64,000 bases of DNA from Guptibacillus hwajinpoensis. Its GTDB lineage: Bacteria > Bacillota > Bacilli > Bacillales > Guptibacillaceae. Position 1 is the first letter of the stretch, and each line of letters starts with the position of its first letter. The notes beneath the pieces are model-generated. The model was not told the origin of the DNA and searched no databases. It worked only from the letters and a program-made list of their open reading frames with translations. Position numbers and translations under genes: made by a program. Location of the stretch: the NCBI RefSeq assembly GCF_020524165.1, contig NZ_JAIVKU010000003.1:685205-749204 (forward strand). The letters are read 5' to 3'. This document shows, in pieces, positions 9,846 through 20,284 of the stretch.

Positions 9846-10874
9846 ATGGATAAAGAAAAGGATGAAAGGAAAATAGTTTATTTTCCAAACGTGGCAGGCA
9901 AGCTTGTCGAAAAAGGAATGGCAGCACTTAAAGCTAAAGAAATACAAGAGGCACACGAACATTTTAGTCAGCTACTTGAAATCGAACCAGATCATCCGCA
10001 GGGGCATTTTGGAATGGTCTTGAGCCTTGTAGAGATGGGCGATTTGAATGAAGCGTCTGAACGCTGCGAAACAATGATGCAGCAGGGGATCGGAGACTAT
10101 TACGACATTTTTCAAGTATACATATCAATTTTAGTTCAGCTTGGAAAGTATCAGAAAGTAGTTACGATGATTGAAGCGGTATTACAAGAAAATCAGCTTC
10201 CGTCTAATATTGCGGAGTCGCTCTACCAGCTGCTTCATTTTAGCAGACAAATGACGAGCTATGATCTTGATTCTGAGAATGATTATGATGCTGGTCAGGA
10301 GGAAGATGTTGACAAGCTTATTGCTTATCTTGAAAGCGATAAGACGGAAAAACAGTGGTTAGCTATTCAAAAATTAAGCACTGTAGATGAAAGTAAGTCT
10401 CTCCCCGTATATCTTACATATTTAAATGCAACAAACAAAGATCCCCTTCTTAAAAGTTTAGTTTTACAAGTGTTGAGAGAAAAAGAATTGGATCAAGAAG
10501 TCGTCGTACATAAGTTCGGAAGAGAGATTACAGTAAACCCTGCTACATTAAAGGATATCTTTTTACAAGAATTTTCTTTAAGTGTAAAGGCTAAACTCTC
10601 TGACGTAGTTGAACAGGGGAATCCAGCTCTTTTTGAAATGTGCATGCAAATTTGGTGGCATTATTTATTTGCGATCTCTCCCTTTGAAGCAGAGCCTTCC
10701 AATAGTTCCGTGTGGGCAGCTGCTGTTCACAAAGTAGCATCTGAAATGAATGGGGAAGATGTGTCGAATGAGGAACTTCGTACATATTACGAAGTGAAGC
10801 CTTCTGAGTTTGAAGTCGCTGCCAATCGGATCATGAACATTGAGAATCAGCCGTTTTATCGACCGTTCGAATAG
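9846..10874 (+). CDS. ysoA: Tetratricopeptide-repeat protein (YsoA-like)
   Basis: A 342-residue cytoplasmic protein with TPR helices in its first half; residues 20-55 read 'MAALKAKEIQEAHEHFSQLL', then 'EPDHPQGHFGMVLSLVEMGD'. No enzyme motif is visible. Position next to trigger factor, size and TPR content match B. subtilis YsoA, whose function is not known. TPRs usually mediate protein-protein contacts. The start ATG follows GAGTGGAG. The symbol is given from synteny and size rather than from a known function. Confidence 0.75.
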   Translation: MDKEKDERKIVYFPNVAGKLVEKGMAALKAKEIQEAHEHFSQLLEIEPDHPQGHFGMVLSLVEMGDLNEASERCETMMQQGIGDYYDIFQVYISILVQLGKYQKVVTMIEAVLQENQLPSNIAESLYQLLHFSRQMTSYDLDSENDYDAGQEEDVDKLIAYLESDKTEKQWLAIQKLSTVDESKSLPVYLTYLNATNKDPLLKSLVLQVLREKELDQEVVVHKFGREITVNPATLKDIFLQEFSLSVKAKLSDVVEQGNPALFEMCMQIWWHYLFAISPFEAEPSNSSVWAAAVHKVASEMNGEDVSNEELRTYYEVKPSEFEVAANRIMNIENQPFYRPFE

Positions 10875-10968
10875 TAATACATGGAAAGAAAATGGTTTTG
10901 CTTGCGCTAACGCTCCATTATCGTTAAGCTGTACTATGGCTAGACGGTTTTCGTTCACGCTGTATGTG

Positions 10969-10996
10969 TTGAAAACTCGCTGTTCTATGTTATAAT
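10969..10996 (+). promoter_or_regulatory. Sigma-A promoter of tig
   Basis: TTGAAA (10969-10974), a 16-base spacer and TATAAT (10991-10996) preceded by TGT, an extended -10. It lies about 140 bases before the tig start, leaving a leader that contains the hairpin at 11051-11076. Confidence 0.75.
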
Positions 10997-11050
10997 ACAA
11001 TAGTTGCAAACCCATATTTACTAGTAAAAGAGACCGTTTGAAAGACTGTC

Positions 11051-11085
11051 GACGCTTTTATACTCCAAAAAGCGTCATCATTTTT
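11051..11085 (+). other. Hairpin in the tig leader, possible attenuator
   Basis: GACGCTTTT (11051-11059) pairs perfectly with AAAAGCGTC (11068-11076); five T follow after ATCA. It lies between the promoter and the tig start codon. Confidence 0.55.
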
Positions 11086-11133
11086 AAACGCTCGATTAGT
11101 GGAAATATATTTATTGTTGGAGGTAATGTGTAA

Positions 11134-12426
11134 ATGACTGCAAATTGGGAAAAGCTTGAAGGTAACCAGGGCGTTCTTACTGTTGAGGTGGACGCTGCTG
11201 AGGTAAATAATGCGCTAGATGAAGCGTTCAAAAAAGTTGTAAAACAGGTGAATGTACCTGGATTCCGTAAAGGAAAAATGCCACGTTCTCTTTTTGAAAA
11301 ACGTTTTGGTGTAGAATCTCTTTACCAAGATGCTCTTGATATTATTCTACCTAAAGCTTATTCAGAAGCAATTGACGAATCTGGTATCGAGCCAGTTGAT
11401 CGTCCTGAAGTTGACGTTGAGCAAATGGAAAAAGGTCAAAACTTGATTTTTAAAGCAACTGTAACAGTTAAGCCTGAAGTGAAGCTTGGCGAATACAAAG
11501 GTCTTGAAGTAGAAGAACAAGATACGAACGTTACAGATGAAGAAGTGGAAGCAGAGCTTAAATCTCTTCAAGAAAAACAAGCGGAGCTTGTTGTAGTTGA
11601 AGATGGCGAGCTTCAAGAAGGCGATACTGCCGTTATCGACTTCGAAGGTTTCCTTGGTGAAGAACCATTTGAAGGTGGAAAAGGCGATAACTATTCACTA
11701 GAAATCGGTTCTAACACGTTTATTCCAGGTTTTGAAGAGCAATTGATTGGTGAGAAAGCTGGCGCTGAAAAGGAAGTTAAAGTAACTTTCCCTGAAGAGT
11801 ACCATGCTGAAAATCTTGCTGGACAAGAAGCTACGTTTAAAGTGAAAATTCATGACATTAAGCGTAAAGAGCTTCCAGAACTTGATGATGAATTCGCTAA
11901 AGATGTAAACGAAGAAGTTGAAACACTTGATGAGCTTAAGAAAACAACGAAAGAAAATCTTGAGAAACAAAAAGCAGAAGATGCTGATGTTCAAAAGAAA
12001 GACACGTTGATTGAAAAAGCTACTGAAAACAGTGAGATTGACCTTCCATCAGCTATGGTAGATGCAGAAGTAGACCGTATGCTTCAAGAATTTGAGCAGC
12101 GTCTACAGCAACAAGGTATGAACCTTGAAATGTACTACCAGTTCTCAGGACAAGATGAGAAAGCACTTCGCGAACAAATGCAAGAAGACGGTGAAAAGCG
12201 CGTGCGCACAAACCTAACTCTTGAAGCAATTGCGGATGCTGAAAATGTGGAAGTTTCAGAAGAAGAAGTGAACGAAGAACTTTCTAAGATGGCTGCAATG
12301 TATAACATGGAAGAAGAACAAATTCGCCAAATGCTTATGATGCAAGGTGGCACTGATGCACTTAAAGGTGACCTACGTATTCGCAAAGCAATCGATGTTC
12401 TTGTAGATAACAGCAAAAAAGCATAA
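11134..12426 (+). CDS. tig: Trigger factor
   Basis: Ribosome-associated chaperone and peptidyl-prolyl isomerase of 430 residues. The N-terminal ribosome-binding domain carries the signature '[19 protein letters not shown]' (the GFRxGxxP loop that docks on L23). The FKBP-like PPIase domain (about 160-245) begins '[20 protein letters not shown]'. The C-terminal substrate-holding arms are rich in Glu, Lys and Gln. TGGAGGT lies upstream of the ATG. It precedes clpX, a chaperone-protease neighbourhood conserved widely in bacteria, but a terminator separates the two. Confidence 0.98.
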   Translation: MTANWEKLEGNQGVLTVEVDAAEVNNALDEAFKKVVKQVNVPGFRKGKMPRSLFEKRFGVESLYQDALDIILPKAYSEAIDESGIEPVDRPEVDVEQMEKGQNLIFKATVTVKPEVKLGEYKGLEVEEQDTNVTDEEVEAELKSLQEKQAELVVVEDGELQEGDTAVIDFEGFLGEEPFEGGKGDNYSLEIGSNTFIPGFEEQLIGEKAGAEKEVKVTFPEEYHAENLAGQEATFKVKIHDIKRKELPELDDEFAKDVNEEVETLDELKKTTKENLEKQKAEDADVQKKDTLIEKATENSEIDLPSAMVDAEVDRMLQEFEQRLQQQGMNLEMYYQFSGQDEKALREQMQEDGEKRVRTNLTLEAIADAENVEVSEEEVNEELSKMAAMYNMEEEQIRQMLMMQGGTDALKGDLRIRKAIDVLVDNSKKA

Positions 12427-12452
12427 TAGAAGCGAATAAACTGGCTTATTTG

Positions 12453-12481
12453 AAACAAGGCGCTTACTGCGCCTTGTTTTT
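12453..12481 (+). terminator. Terminator of tig
   Basis: AAACAAGGCGC (12453-12463) pairs with GCGCCTTGTTT (12469-12479), followed by T residues. Apart from this hairpin, the gap 12427-12752 holds only a possible -10 (TATGAT, 12595-12600) with weak -35 TTTACT at 12571 for clpX. Confidence 0.92.
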
Positions 12482-12752
12482 ACAAAAAGAAGTAGTAATG
12501 AAATCACACAAAGATGCTAAACATAGTAGTAGGACAATCATTCGATACATAATAAGCTATAAAGAGTCGTTTTACTTCGTATCCTTTTGCGTTATATGAT
12601 ACAATTTCAATACATAAATAGGATGAGAAACCAGTGGTGGATAACCGTTTAGATTGCTTGTTTTGTAATCGAAGTTCAAATGAACAGACGGAGTTCCTTT
12701 TCCAGATAGACCTACTCGGGTTTCATCGAGATCAAAGGTTAGGGGTGAATTC

Positions 12753-14027
12753 ATGTTTAAATTTAACGATGAAAAAGGACAACTTAAGTGTTCTTTCTGT
12801 GGTAAAACACAGGATCAAGTCCGTAAGTTAGTTGCAGGACCAGGTGTTTATATCTGTGATGAGTGTATTGAGCTTTGCACTGAAATCGTTGAAGAAGAGC
12901 TTGGAACTGAAGAAGAGGTGGACTTCAAAGAAGTACCGAAACCTCATGAAATTTGCCAGATTCTTGATGACTATGTCATTGGGCAGGAGAAGGCTAAGAA
13001 GTCACTATCAGTAGCGGTTTACAACCACTATAAGCGAATTAATGCATCTTCTAAACCAGATGATGTTGAGCTGGCGAAAAGTAATATTGCGCTAATCGGG
13101 CCAACTGGTAGTGGTAAAACACTTCTTGCACAAACGCTTGCTAGAATTCTTAACGTACCTTTTGCCATTGCAGATGCTACGTCATTAACAGAAGCTGGTT
13201 ATGTTGGTGAAGATGTTGAAAACATCCTTCTAAAGCTAATTCAGGCGGCAGATTACGATGTGGAGAAGGCTGAAAAAGGCATTATCTATATTGATGAAAT
13301 TGATAAAGTAGCTCGTAAGTCGGAGAATCCGTCTATTACGCGTGACGTATCTGGTGAAGGTGTGCAACAAGCGCTTCTTAAAATTCTTGAAGGTACAACA
13401 GCTAGCGTACCTCCTCAAGGTGGCCGTAAACATCCTCATCAAGAGTTTATTCAAATTGATACAACAAATATCCTCTTCATATGTGGAGGAGCATTTGACG
13501 GTATCGAGCAAATCATTAAGCGACGCCTTGGTAAGAAAATTATTGGATTCAGCGGTGAAGCCAAACAAGAGGATCTTAAACCAGGTGAATACTTAGGTAA
13601 AGTCCTTCCGGAAGATTTGCTTCGTTTTGGACTTATCCCTGAGTTCATCGGTCGTCTTCCGGTTATCGGAAGCCTTGAGCCACTTGATGAAGAAGCTTTA
13701 GTAGAAATTCTTACGAAACCTAAGAACGCTCTTGTAAAGCAATACCAAAAGCTTCTTGAGCTTGATGATGTTGAGCTTGAATTTGAAGATGAAGCCCTCG
13801 TTGAGATTGCAAAACAGGCAATTGAAAGAAAAACAGGCGCGCGTGGCCTTCGTTCCATTATTGAAGGTATCATGCTTGATGTCATGTACGATCTTCCTTC
13901 GCGTGAAGAAATTAAAAAGTGCGTATTGTCTGCTTCTACAGTAAGCGAGAAAACGACGCCAAAATTAATTCTCGAAGATGGCTCAGTCATCGATGAAGAT
14001 AAGAAATCACCAAAAGAAAGTGCATAA
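12753..14027 (+). CDS. clpX: ATP-dependent Clp protease ATP-binding subunit ClpX
   Basis: AAA+ unfoldase that feeds tagged substrates to ClpP. The N-terminal zinc-binding domain has four cysteines ('CSFCGKT' and 'ICDECIELC'). The ATPase core has Walker A 'GPTGSGKT', Walker B '[10 protein letters not shown]', and sensor region '[11 protein letters not shown]'. The ClpP-docking loop is present as 'KKIIGFSGE' (the IGF tripeptide). The 424-residue length is standard. GGTTAGGGGTGA precedes the ATG. clpP is not in the window. The small overlapping frame upstream at 12634 is not a gene. Confidence 0.98.
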   Translation: MFKFNDEKGQLKCSFCGKTQDQVRKLVAGPGVYICDECIELCTEIVEEELGTEEEVDFKEVPKPHEICQILDDYVIGQEKAKKSLSVAVYNHYKRINASSKPDDVELAKSNIALIGPTGSGKTLLAQTLARILNVPFAIADATSLTEAGYVGEDVENILLKLIQAADYDVEKAEKGIIYIDEIDKVARKSENPSITRDVSGEGVQQALLKILEGTTASVPPQGGRKHPHQEFIQIDTTNILFICGGAFDGIEQIIKRRLGKKIIGFSGEAKQEDLKPGEYLGKVLPEDLLRFGLIPEFIGRLPVIGSLEPLDEEALVEILTKPKNALVKQYQKLLELDDVELEFEDEALVEIAKQAIERKTGARGLRSIIEGIMLDVMYDLPSREEIKKCVLSASTVSEKTTPKLILEDGSVIDEDKKSPKESA

Positions 14028-14033
14028 TAATGA

Positions 14034-14060
14034 AACCAGCCACCTGTGGCTGGTTTTTTT
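14034..14060 (+). terminator. Terminator of clpX
   Basis: AACCAGCCAC (14034-14043) pairs with GTGGCTGGTT (14046-14055), and the T tract runs to 14060. Confidence 0.93.
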
Positions 14061-14240
14061 GCTTTTACTTGTTCATCTCGACATTTCTTTATAGGAGGGA
14101 TCCGCTCCGAGCGTAGAAGCCGGATGATGAAATCAACATCTTTTCCTGAAGATCGTCTGCTCATTTTGGTGATTTCCGGTTTATGGAACCAAAGCTCAGG
14201 AGATACTAGTGCTATTGATTATTCATCAGGAGGTAGGAGT

Positions 14241-15908
14241 ATGAATTGGACAGGGATAGCACTAGCAATACAATTATTCTTCGGGATTGTGATAGGATTA
14301 TATTTCTGGAACTTACTTCGTAATCAGCGAACTCAGAAAGTTTCTATAGATAAGGAATCACGAAAAGAAATGGAGCATTTACGCCGGCTAAGAAGCATCT
14401 CTTTAAGCGAACCGCTATCTGAACGTATTCGACCTACAGGGTTTTCAGAGATCGTTGGTCAGGAGGAAGGAATTCGCACATTAAGAGCGGCGATCTGTGG
14501 TCCAAATCCCCAACACGTTCTTATATATGGCCCTCCTGGGGTAGGGAAGACGGCGGCAGCACGGCTTGTACTCGAAGAAGCGAAACGTAATTTTGGAACG
14601 CCTTTCAAACAGTCAGCTGTCTTTGTGGAGTTGGATGCAACGACTGCAAGATTTGATGAGAGGGGAATAGCGGATCCGTTAATTGGATCTGTTCATGATC
14701 CAATTTATCAAGGGGCAGGTGCAATGGGACAAGCAGGTATTCCTCAACCAAAGCAGGGTGCAGTTACCAATGCACATGGCGGCATTCTCTTTATTGACGA
14801 AATAGGTGAGCTTCACCCAATTCAAATGAATAAGTTATTAAAGGTACTAGAAGATCGTAAAGTTTATCTTGAGAGTGCTTATTATAATGAAGAAAACACT
14901 ACGATTCCGAATCACATACACGATATTTTTCAAAATGGCTTACCGGCTGATTTTAGGATGATCGGAGCCACAACTAGAACGCCTGATGATATTCCTCCGG
15001 CTATTCGGTCAAGATGTATGGAAGTTTATTTCCGTGAGTTGAGTCAGGAAGAGATTGCTCGCATTGCAACAAGAGCAGCCAAGAAGTTAAATCTCACTCT
15101 TGATGAGGACGGGATTGAACGTGTCAGTCGATATGCAAGAAATGGGCGTGAGGCAGTTAACTTAATGCAAATTGCAGCAGGACTAGCCATTACTGAAAAA
15201 CGTGACAGAATAACTGCTGCAGACATGGAATGGGTCGTCCATGCAAGTCGACTCACTCCACGACCAGAAAGAAAAATACCGCTTTATCCAGCAGTTGGTG
15301 TAGTGAATGGATTAGCGGTTTATGGCCCTAACACTGGTGCGTTACTTGAGATAGAGGTTACTGCTGTAAAAGGGAAAATGGATAAAGAAGGATCGGTAAC
15401 GATAACAGGAATTGTAGAAGAAGAAAGCATTGGTAATCAATCTAAATCCATTCGAAGAAAGAGCTTGGCAAAATCTTCTGTAGAAAATGTGATGACTGTA
15501 CTTAAGTCCATGGGCATTCCTGTAGACATTTATCAGTTACATATCAATTTTCCTGGAGGTGTCCCTGTAGATGGTCCATCTGCTGGTGTAGCTATTGCCA
15601 CAGGAATTTACTCTGCCATTAAAGGAAGCCCTGTGAGTAATAAAATTGCCATGACAGGTGAAATTAGTATTCACGGATTTGTAAAACCAGTAGGCGGTGT
15701 TTTTGCAAAAGTGACGGCCGCTCGTGATGCTGGTGCTGAAATGGCGCTTATTCCAAAAGAAAACGATGAGGAAATGCTCCAAGTAATCAAGGGCATTAAA
15801 GTGGTACCCGTTACGCACCTTTCAGAAGTATTCGATGCGGCTTTTATGACGGAAAAACACCAAGAGTTTCCTTCCATCGTTATTGGAAAATCCCAGCCCG
15901 GAAGTTAA
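14241..15908 (+). CDS. lonB: ATP-dependent protease LonB, membrane-anchored
   Basis: Lon-family AAA+ protease of 555 residues. It lacks the large N-terminal substrate domain of LonA and starts with a hydrophobic segment ('GIALAIQLFFGIVIGLYFW'), so it is anchored in the membrane. Walker A is 'GPPGVGKT', Walker B 'GGILFIDEIGEL'. The proteolytic Ser is in 'VDGPSAGVAIAT' and the Lys in 'FAKVTAARD'. The ATG at 14241 is chosen because AGGAGG lies at 14228-14233; the in-frame extension to 14046 runs back into the clpX terminator. In B. subtilis lonB is expressed in the forespore (sigma F); I could not confirm a sigma-F promoter by eye. Confidence 0.96.
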   Translation: MNWTGIALAIQLFFGIVIGLYFWNLLRNQRTQKVSIDKESRKEMEHLRRLRSISLSEPLSERIRPTGFSEIVGQEEGIRTLRAAICGPNPQHVLIYGPPGVGKTAAARLVLEEAKRNFGTPFKQSAVFVELDATTARFDERGIADPLIGSVHDPIYQGAGAMGQAGIPQPKQGAVTNAHGGILFIDEIGELHPIQMNKLLKVLEDRKVYLESAYYNEENTTIPNHIHDIFQNGLPADFRMIGATTRTPDDIPPAIRSRCMEVYFRELSQEEIARIATRAAKKLNLTLDEDGIERVSRYARNGREAVNLMQIAAGLAITEKRDRITAADMEWVVHASRLTPRPERKIPLYPAVGVVNGLAVYGPNTGALLEIEVTAVKGKMDKEGSVTITGIVEEESIGNQSKSIRRKSLAKSSVENVMTVLKSMGIPVDIYQLHINFPGGVPVDGPSAGVAIATGIYSAIKGSPVSNKIAMTGEISIHGFVKPVGGVFAKVTAARDAGAEMALIPKENDEEMLQVIKGIKVVPVTHLSEVFDAAFMTEKHQEFPSIVIGKSQPGS

Positions 15909-15926
15909 CGGGCGGGGATTTTCTTT
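15886..15926 (+). terminator. Terminator of lonB
   Basis: A 15-bp stem with one mismatch pairs 15886-15900 with 15909-15923; it overlaps the end of lonB. The remaining gap to 16210 holds a possible promoter for lonA: TAGACA (16097-16102), 18 bases, TACAAT (16121-16126). Nothing else was recognised there. Confidence 0.82.
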
Positions 15927-16210
15927 GTATCTCTTTCAATTCGTAGAAATTTATCTCAACTAGTAAAAAATGTTGAATAGAAAGAACTGTTTATTTTGCA
16001 GAAAAACAACAATTAGGATCTTTGTGTAAAATCAGTAAGCAATAAAGCGAGTTTTCTATTCTAAGTAAGTTTTTTTGCAGTTTGAGCAGGGATGATTAGA
16101 CAAGTAGAAGAAACTTAGGATACAATGAAGTACAACTTATCAATAGTATAAGGTCGGATTAAAATGAACGATATAACGTTTTTATAGTTTGTTGTCTGGA
16201 GGTGCCATGA

Positions 16211-18532
16211 TTGAAAAATGAACATAAAACATTACCGTTGCTACCTTTAAGAGGGTTGCTCGTCTATCCATCAATGGTTCTACATCTTGATGTTGGTCGA
16301 GATAAGTCTGTTCAAGCCCTTGAAAAGGTTATGATGGATGATCAAAAGATTTTTCTATCTACGCAAAAAGAAGTAGAAATTGAAACACCTGAAGTAAGTG
16401 ATATTTATGAGGTTGGAACACTTGCTACTGTCAAGCAGATGTTGAAATTACCAAATGGAACAATTCGTGTGCTTGTTGAAGGACTTCAGCGAGGCAAGAT
16501 TATTGAATTTAAAGATACAGAAGAGTTTTACGAAGTTGAGATTGAACAAATTGATGAAAGTGCAGATAGTAACGTGGAAGAAGAAGCGTTAATGCGTACT
16601 GTCCTTGATTTATTTGAACAATATATTAAAGTTTCTAAAAAAGTGACGGCCGAAACATTTGCCTCAGTAAGTGATATTGAACAACCGGGGCGACTAGCTG
16701 ATATTATTGCTTCTCACCTATCTTTAAAAATCCGGCAAAAGCAAGACATTCTCGAAACGTATAGTTCATACGAAAGATTAAATAAATTGATTGAAATTCT
16801 TCAAAATGAAAAAGACGTTATTGATCTTGAGAAGAAAATTGGCCAGCGAGTAAAGCGCTCAATGGAAAAAACGCAAAAAGAATACTATCTTCGGGAACAA
16901 ATGAAGGCTATTCAAAAAGAACTTGGAGAAAAAGAAGGCAAAACTGGGGAAATCGCTTCTTTAAAGGAAAAGATTGAGGAAGCCAACATGCCTGAAAACG
17001 TTCAGGAGATGGCCTATAAAGAGCTTGATCGCTATGAAAAAATTCCACAAAGCTCAGCTGAAAGTTCTGTGATTCGAAATTATATCGATTGGTTAATTCA
17101 AGTACCGTGGTCGAAAGAGACAACAGATAATCTTGATATTAATCATGCAGAAAAAATTCTTGATGAGGATCATTATGGCCTTGAAAAAGTGAAAGAACGG
17201 GTACTTGAATACCTTGCCGTTCAGCAGCTCACGAAATCCTTAAAAGGACCAATTCTTTGCCTGGTTGGACCACCGGGAGTCGGAAAGACATCCCTGGCAA
17301 GATCCGTTGCACGATCAATCGGGCGGGAGTTTGTTCGTATTTCACTTGGCGGAGTACGTGATGAAGCAGAAATTCGTGGACATCGTAGAACTTATGTTGG
17401 AGCGATGCCAGGACGTATTATTAGAGGCATGAAAAAGGCGGGGACAGTCAATCCAGTTTTCCTTTTGGATGAGATTGACAAAATGTCAAATGACTTTCGT
17501 GGAGATCCATCTTCAGCGTTGTTGGAAGTATTGGATCCACAGCAAAATAATACGTTTAGTGATCACTATATCGAGGAGCCATATGACCTTTCAAAAGTCA
17601 TGTTTGTGACAACAGCGAATAACCTTGCAACGATTCCAGAGCCACTTCTTGATCGAATGGAAGTAATTCAAATTGCGGGTTATACCGAAATAGAGAAAGT
17701 CAACATAGCTAAGAATTATCTTGTGCCGCGACAGCTTGAAGAACACGGCTTGAAAAAAGGCAATCTTCAAATTAGAGAAGAGAGCCTTTATAAGCTTGTG
17801 CGCCATTATACAAGAGAAGCCGGTGTCCGAAATCTCGAACGACAAATCGCAACCGTTTGTCGGAAGGCAACAAAGTTAATTGTCTCAGGTAAGAAGAAAC
17901 GTGTAATTGTTACTGAAACGATGCTTGAAGAATTACTCGGTCATCCGAAATTCCGATACGGCGAAGCGGAGAAAGAAGATCAAATTGGCACCGCAACTGG
18001 TCTTGCTTATACAACAGCAGGAGGCGACACACTAGCTATTGAAGTTTCTCTATCACCAGGAAAAGGCAAGCTGATTTTAACAGGGAAACTTGGCGATGTG
18101 ATGAAAGAGTCAGCACAGGCTGCGTTCAGCTACATTCGCTCAAAATCAGAAGAGCTGTCGATTGATCCAACCTTCCATGAAACGAACGATATCCACATTC
18201 ATGTTCCAGAAGGTGCTACGCCTAAAGACGGTCCTTCTGCTGGCATTACGATCGCTACAGCCCTTGTATCTGCGTTAACAGGTAAAGCTGTTCGAAGAGA
18301 TGTAGGGATGACTGGAGAGATTACGCTCCGAGGTAGAGTTCTTCCGATTGGTGGACTGAAGGAAAAGTCGTTAAGTGCTCACCGTGCCGGATTAACTACA
18401 ATCATTATGCCGAAAGAAAATGAGAAAGATCTGGATGATATTCCAGAAAGCATTCGTAAGGATTTAACGTTCCTTCCAGTGTCACATCTGGATGAAGTGT
18501 TAAATACCGCACTTGTGGGGGAGAATAAATGA
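16211..18532 (+). CDS. lonA: ATP-dependent protease LonA
   Basis: Cytoplasmic AAA+ protease of 773 residues that degrades misfolded and regulatory proteins. The N-terminal LAN domain begins '[19 protein letters not shown]'. The coiled-coil helix reads '[19 protein letters not shown]'. Walker A is '[15 protein letters not shown]', Walker B '[10 protein letters not shown]'. The catalytic Ser is in '[12 protein letters not shown]' and Lys in '[14 protein letters not shown]'. The start is TTG at 16211, seven bases after GGAGGT. An ATG three bases earlier (16208) is out of frame and stops after four codons. lonA overlaps engB through ATGA. Confidence 0.97.
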   Translation: MKNEHKTLPLLPLRGLLVYPSMVLHLDVGRDKSVQALEKVMMDDQKIFLSTQKEVEIETPEVSDIYEVGTLATVKQMLKLPNGTIRVLVEGLQRGKIIEFKDTEEFYEVEIEQIDESADSNVEEEALMRTVLDLFEQYIKVSKKVTAETFASVSDIEQPGRLADIIASHLSLKIRQKQDILETYSSYERLNKLIEILQNEKDVIDLEKKIGQRVKRSMEKTQKEYYLREQMKAIQKELGEKEGKTGEIASLKEKIEEANMPENVQEMAYKELDRYEKIPQSSAESSVIRNYIDWLIQVPWSKETTDNLDINHAEKILDEDHYGLEKVKERVLEYLAVQQLTKSLKGPILCLVGPPGVGKTSLARSVARSIGREFVRISLGGVRDEAEIRGHRRTYVGAMPGRIIRGMKKAGTVNPVFLLDEIDKMSNDFRGDPSSALLEVLDPQQNNTFSDHYIEEPYDLSKVMFVTTANNLATIPEPLLDRMEVIQIAGYTEIEKVNIAKNYLVPRQLEEHGLKKGNLQIREESLYKLVRHYTREAGVRNLERQIATVCRKATKLIVSGKKKRVIVTETMLEELLGHPKFRYGEAEKEDQIGTATGLAYTTAGGDTLAIEVSLSPGKGKLILTGKLGDVMKESAQAAFSYIRSKSEELSIDPTFHETNDIHIHVPEGATPKDGPSAGITIATALVSALTGKAVRRDVGMTGEITLRGRVLPIGGLKEKSLSAHRAGLTTIIMPKENEKDLDDIPESIRKDLTFLPVSHLDEVLNTALVGENK

Positions 18533-19110
18533 AAGTAACAAAATCAGATTTTATTATCAGTGCCGTTAAACCAGAGCAGTATCCTGTAGAAGGTTTACCA
18601 GAGATTGGCTTAGCTGGACGATCCAACGTAGGGAAATCTTCTCTTATTAATACACTGATTAATCGTAAGAACCTTGCTAGAACATCACAAAAACCTGGAA
18701 AAACCCAGACGCTTAATTTTTATCTAATTAATGAACTGTTATATTTTGTTGATGTTCCTGGCTATGGATTTGCTAAGGTATCTAAAAAAGAAAGAGATGC
18801 CTGGGGTCGTATGATTGAAACGTATTTGACAGATCGCGATCAGTTAAAAGCGGTTATTCAAATTGTCGATTTACGTCACGCTCCTTCAAATGACGATGTC
18901 GTCATGTATGATTGGTTAAAGCACTATGAAATTCCAGTCATTGTTGTAGCTACAAAGTCGGATAAAATTCCTAAAGGGAAATGGCAAAAACATTTAAAAG
19001 TTGTAAACCAGACATTAAAGATTGAACCTACAGATCGACTTGTTACGTTTTCTTCTCATACTGGACAAGGAAAAGAAGATGTTTGGAGTGCGATTAAATC
19101 ATATTTATAA
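18529..19110 (+). CDS. engB: Ribosome biogenesis GTPase EngB/YsxC
   Basis: Essential small GTPase of 193 residues needed for late assembly of the 50S subunit. G motifs: G1 '[12 protein letters not shown]', G3 'DVPGYGFA', G4 'ATKSDKI'; the switch region '[13 protein letters not shown]' is typical of the TrmE-Era-EngA-EngB group. The ATG overlaps the lonA stop (ATGA), so the two genes are translationally coupled, as in B. subtilis (lonA-ysxC). A terminator follows directly. Confidence 0.97.
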   Translation: MKVTKSDFIISAVKPEQYPVEGLPEIGLAGRSNVGKSSLINTLINRKNLARTSQKPGKTQTLNFYLINELLYFVDVPGYGFAKVSKKERDAWGRMIETYLTDRDQLKAVIQIVDLRHAPSNDDVVMYDWLKHYEIPVIVVATKSDKIPKGKWQKHLKVVNQTLKIEPTDRLVTFSSHTGQGKEDVWSAIKSYL

Positions 19111-19114
19111 GGTT

Positions 19115-19141
19115 AAGCTCGGTCACATGACCGAGCTTTTT
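19115..19141 (+). terminator. Terminator of lonA-engB
   Basis: AAGCTCGGTC (19115-19124) pairs with GACCGAGCTT (19129-19138), followed by T residues. Confidence 0.9.
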
Positions 19142-19299
19142 ATATGTCGAATATTTTCTGATTATTAGGAAAAAAGACGTTTTTAAATCAAATAGATAGG
19201 GAATGGGAATATATCGGAGGAAACAGAAGAATACGCATTCTCATTGGCTGTAATCAGAGCTTAGTCCAATATAGGAGGTGTAGACAGTACAAGTCAGAA

Positions 19300-19329
19300 T
19301 TGAAAGAAATGTCTAAATATTGGTATTAT
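19300..19329 (+). promoter_or_regulatory. Sigma-A promoter of the amino-acid ABC transporter
   Basis: TTGAAA (19300-19305), an 18-base spacer and TATTAT (19324-19329) with an upstream TGG. No riboswitch or T-box motif was seen between it and the coding start. Confidence 0.6.
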
Positions 19330-19337
19330 AAAAGTGT

Positions 19338-19362
19338 TGCAGTTTACATAATTCGAACTGCA
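19338..19362 (+). promoter_or_regulatory. Inverted repeat just after the promoter, possible operator
   Basis: TGCAGTT (19338-19344) and AACTGCA (19356-19362) are exact reverse complements spaced by 11 bases. They begin within about ten bases of the -10, at the expected transcript start. It may be a repressor site or a 5' RNA stem. Confidence 0.4.
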
Positions 19363-19393
19363 TAAAGAAAAAGTCGTTTTAGGGGGACGCGTG

Positions 19394-20209
19394 ATGATGA
19401 AGAGAAAATGGAGTTTTCTAACCGCACTAATGTTAATGTTTCTTCTTGTTTTAACAGCGTGTGGAGGGAATGAAGAAAGTAATGGATCATCTAGCTCTGA
19501 AGGAGACGACGGACTTGAATTAACGGAAGATGGAAAGTTTAGCTATGTCGTTTCAGGTGAGTTTCCACCATTTAGTACAGTAGATGCAAATGGGGATCTT
19601 GATGGGTTCGACGTTGCAGTGGGTAAGGCGATTGCGGAAAAGCTTGATCTTGAACCTGCAGTTGAAAAGTTTAAATTTAGTGGGATGGTATCCGCTATTC
19701 AGTCTGGTCGTTATGACGCAGCAGTAGCTAGCCATACGATTACAGATGAACGTAAGGAAGCTGTTAATTTTAGCGAACCATACTATTATTCTGGACCGGT
19801 TCTATATGTTCAACCTGGTAGCGATATTCAAAGCGTAGAAGATCTAGAAGGCAAAGATGTAGCTGTCTCAAAAGGTTCAACTTATGAAAAAACCGCACAA
19901 GAGTATACGGATAAGATTTCAAATTACGATAGTGACCAAACTGCTTTACGCGCACTAAGCGAAGGAAAGCACGATGCGGTTATTACAGATGATATTACAG
20001 GCAAGCAAGCTATGGAAGAAGGTTTTGAAATTGAAAAAGTAGAGCAGCTTGGAACAAGTGAACAAGCTGTCGCAATAAAGAAAGAAAACTCAAATCTTCT
20101 TGATGCTGTTAACAAAGCGTTAGAAGAGTTAAAAGAAGACGGTACGTTAACAAAACTTAGTGAGGAATACATCGGAGTCGATATCACCCAGAATCCTGAA
20201 AGTGAGTAA
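19394..20209 (+). CDS. Polar amino-acid ABC transporter, substrate-binding lipoprotein
   Basis: Extracellular solute-binding protein (family 3, 271 residues) anchored by a lipid: signal peptide with lipobox 'LVLTAC', then a Gly/Ser/Glu-rich linker. The core shows the family pattern 'GEFPPFSTVDANGDLDGFDV', 'SGMVSAIQSGRYDAAV' and 'ITDERKEAVNFSEPYYYSG'; the Arg in the last motif normally holds the amino-acid carboxylate. The exact substrate cannot be read from sequence (cystine, glutamine and basic amino acids are possible). ATG at 19394 has AGGGGG at 19381-19386; a GTG (19391) and second ATG (19397) are alternatives. First gene of a three-gene importer operon. Confidence 0.9.
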   Translation: MMKRKWSFLTALMLMFLLVLTACGGNEESNGSSSSEGDDGLELTEDGKFSYVVSGEFPPFSTVDANGDLDGFDVAVGKAIAEKLDLEPAVEKFKFSGMVSAIQSGRYDAAVASHTITDERKEAVNFSEPYYYSGPVLYVQPGSDIQSVEDLEGKDVAVSKGSTYEKTAQEYTDKISNYDSDQTALRALSEGKHDAVITDDITGKQAMEEGFEIEKVEQLGTSEQAVAIKKENSNLLDAVNKALEELKEDGTLTKLSEEYIGVDITQNPESE

Positions 20210-20214
20210 GAAAG

Positions 20215-20246
20215 AGGAATGTGTGCGGTGCGCGCATTCCTTTTTT
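20215..20246 (+). terminator. Intercistronic terminator after the binding-protein gene
   Basis: A 12-bp stem (AGGAATG with CATTCCT plus five inner pairs, two of them wobbles) is followed by six T. Because the permease and ATPase genes follow without a visible promoter, it probably reduces read-through so that the binding protein is made in excess. Confidence 0.8.
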
Positions 20247-20284
20247 ACCTGTAATGTTACTGAATTCTAAGGAGCTGATCGCAC

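Noticed and set aside
12634..12831. A 65-codon plus-strand frame before clpX
   Set aside because: It overlaps the start of clpX in another frame, lacks a convincing ribosome-binding site and has no recognisable features.
13451..14164. A 237-codon minus-strand frame opposite clpX
   Set aside because: Ser/Arg-rich composition typical of antisense shadows; it covers the clpX terminator and has no recognisable domain.
14046..14240. N-terminal extension of lonB
   Set aside because: It runs back into the clpX terminator hairpin; the ATG at 14241 has a perfect AGGAGG and gives the usual membrane-anchor N-terminus.
19142..19390. Riboswitch or T-box in the leader of the ABC importer
   Set aside because: The leader is about 250 bases long, but no T-box motif, S-box pattern or terminator-antiterminator pair was seen.
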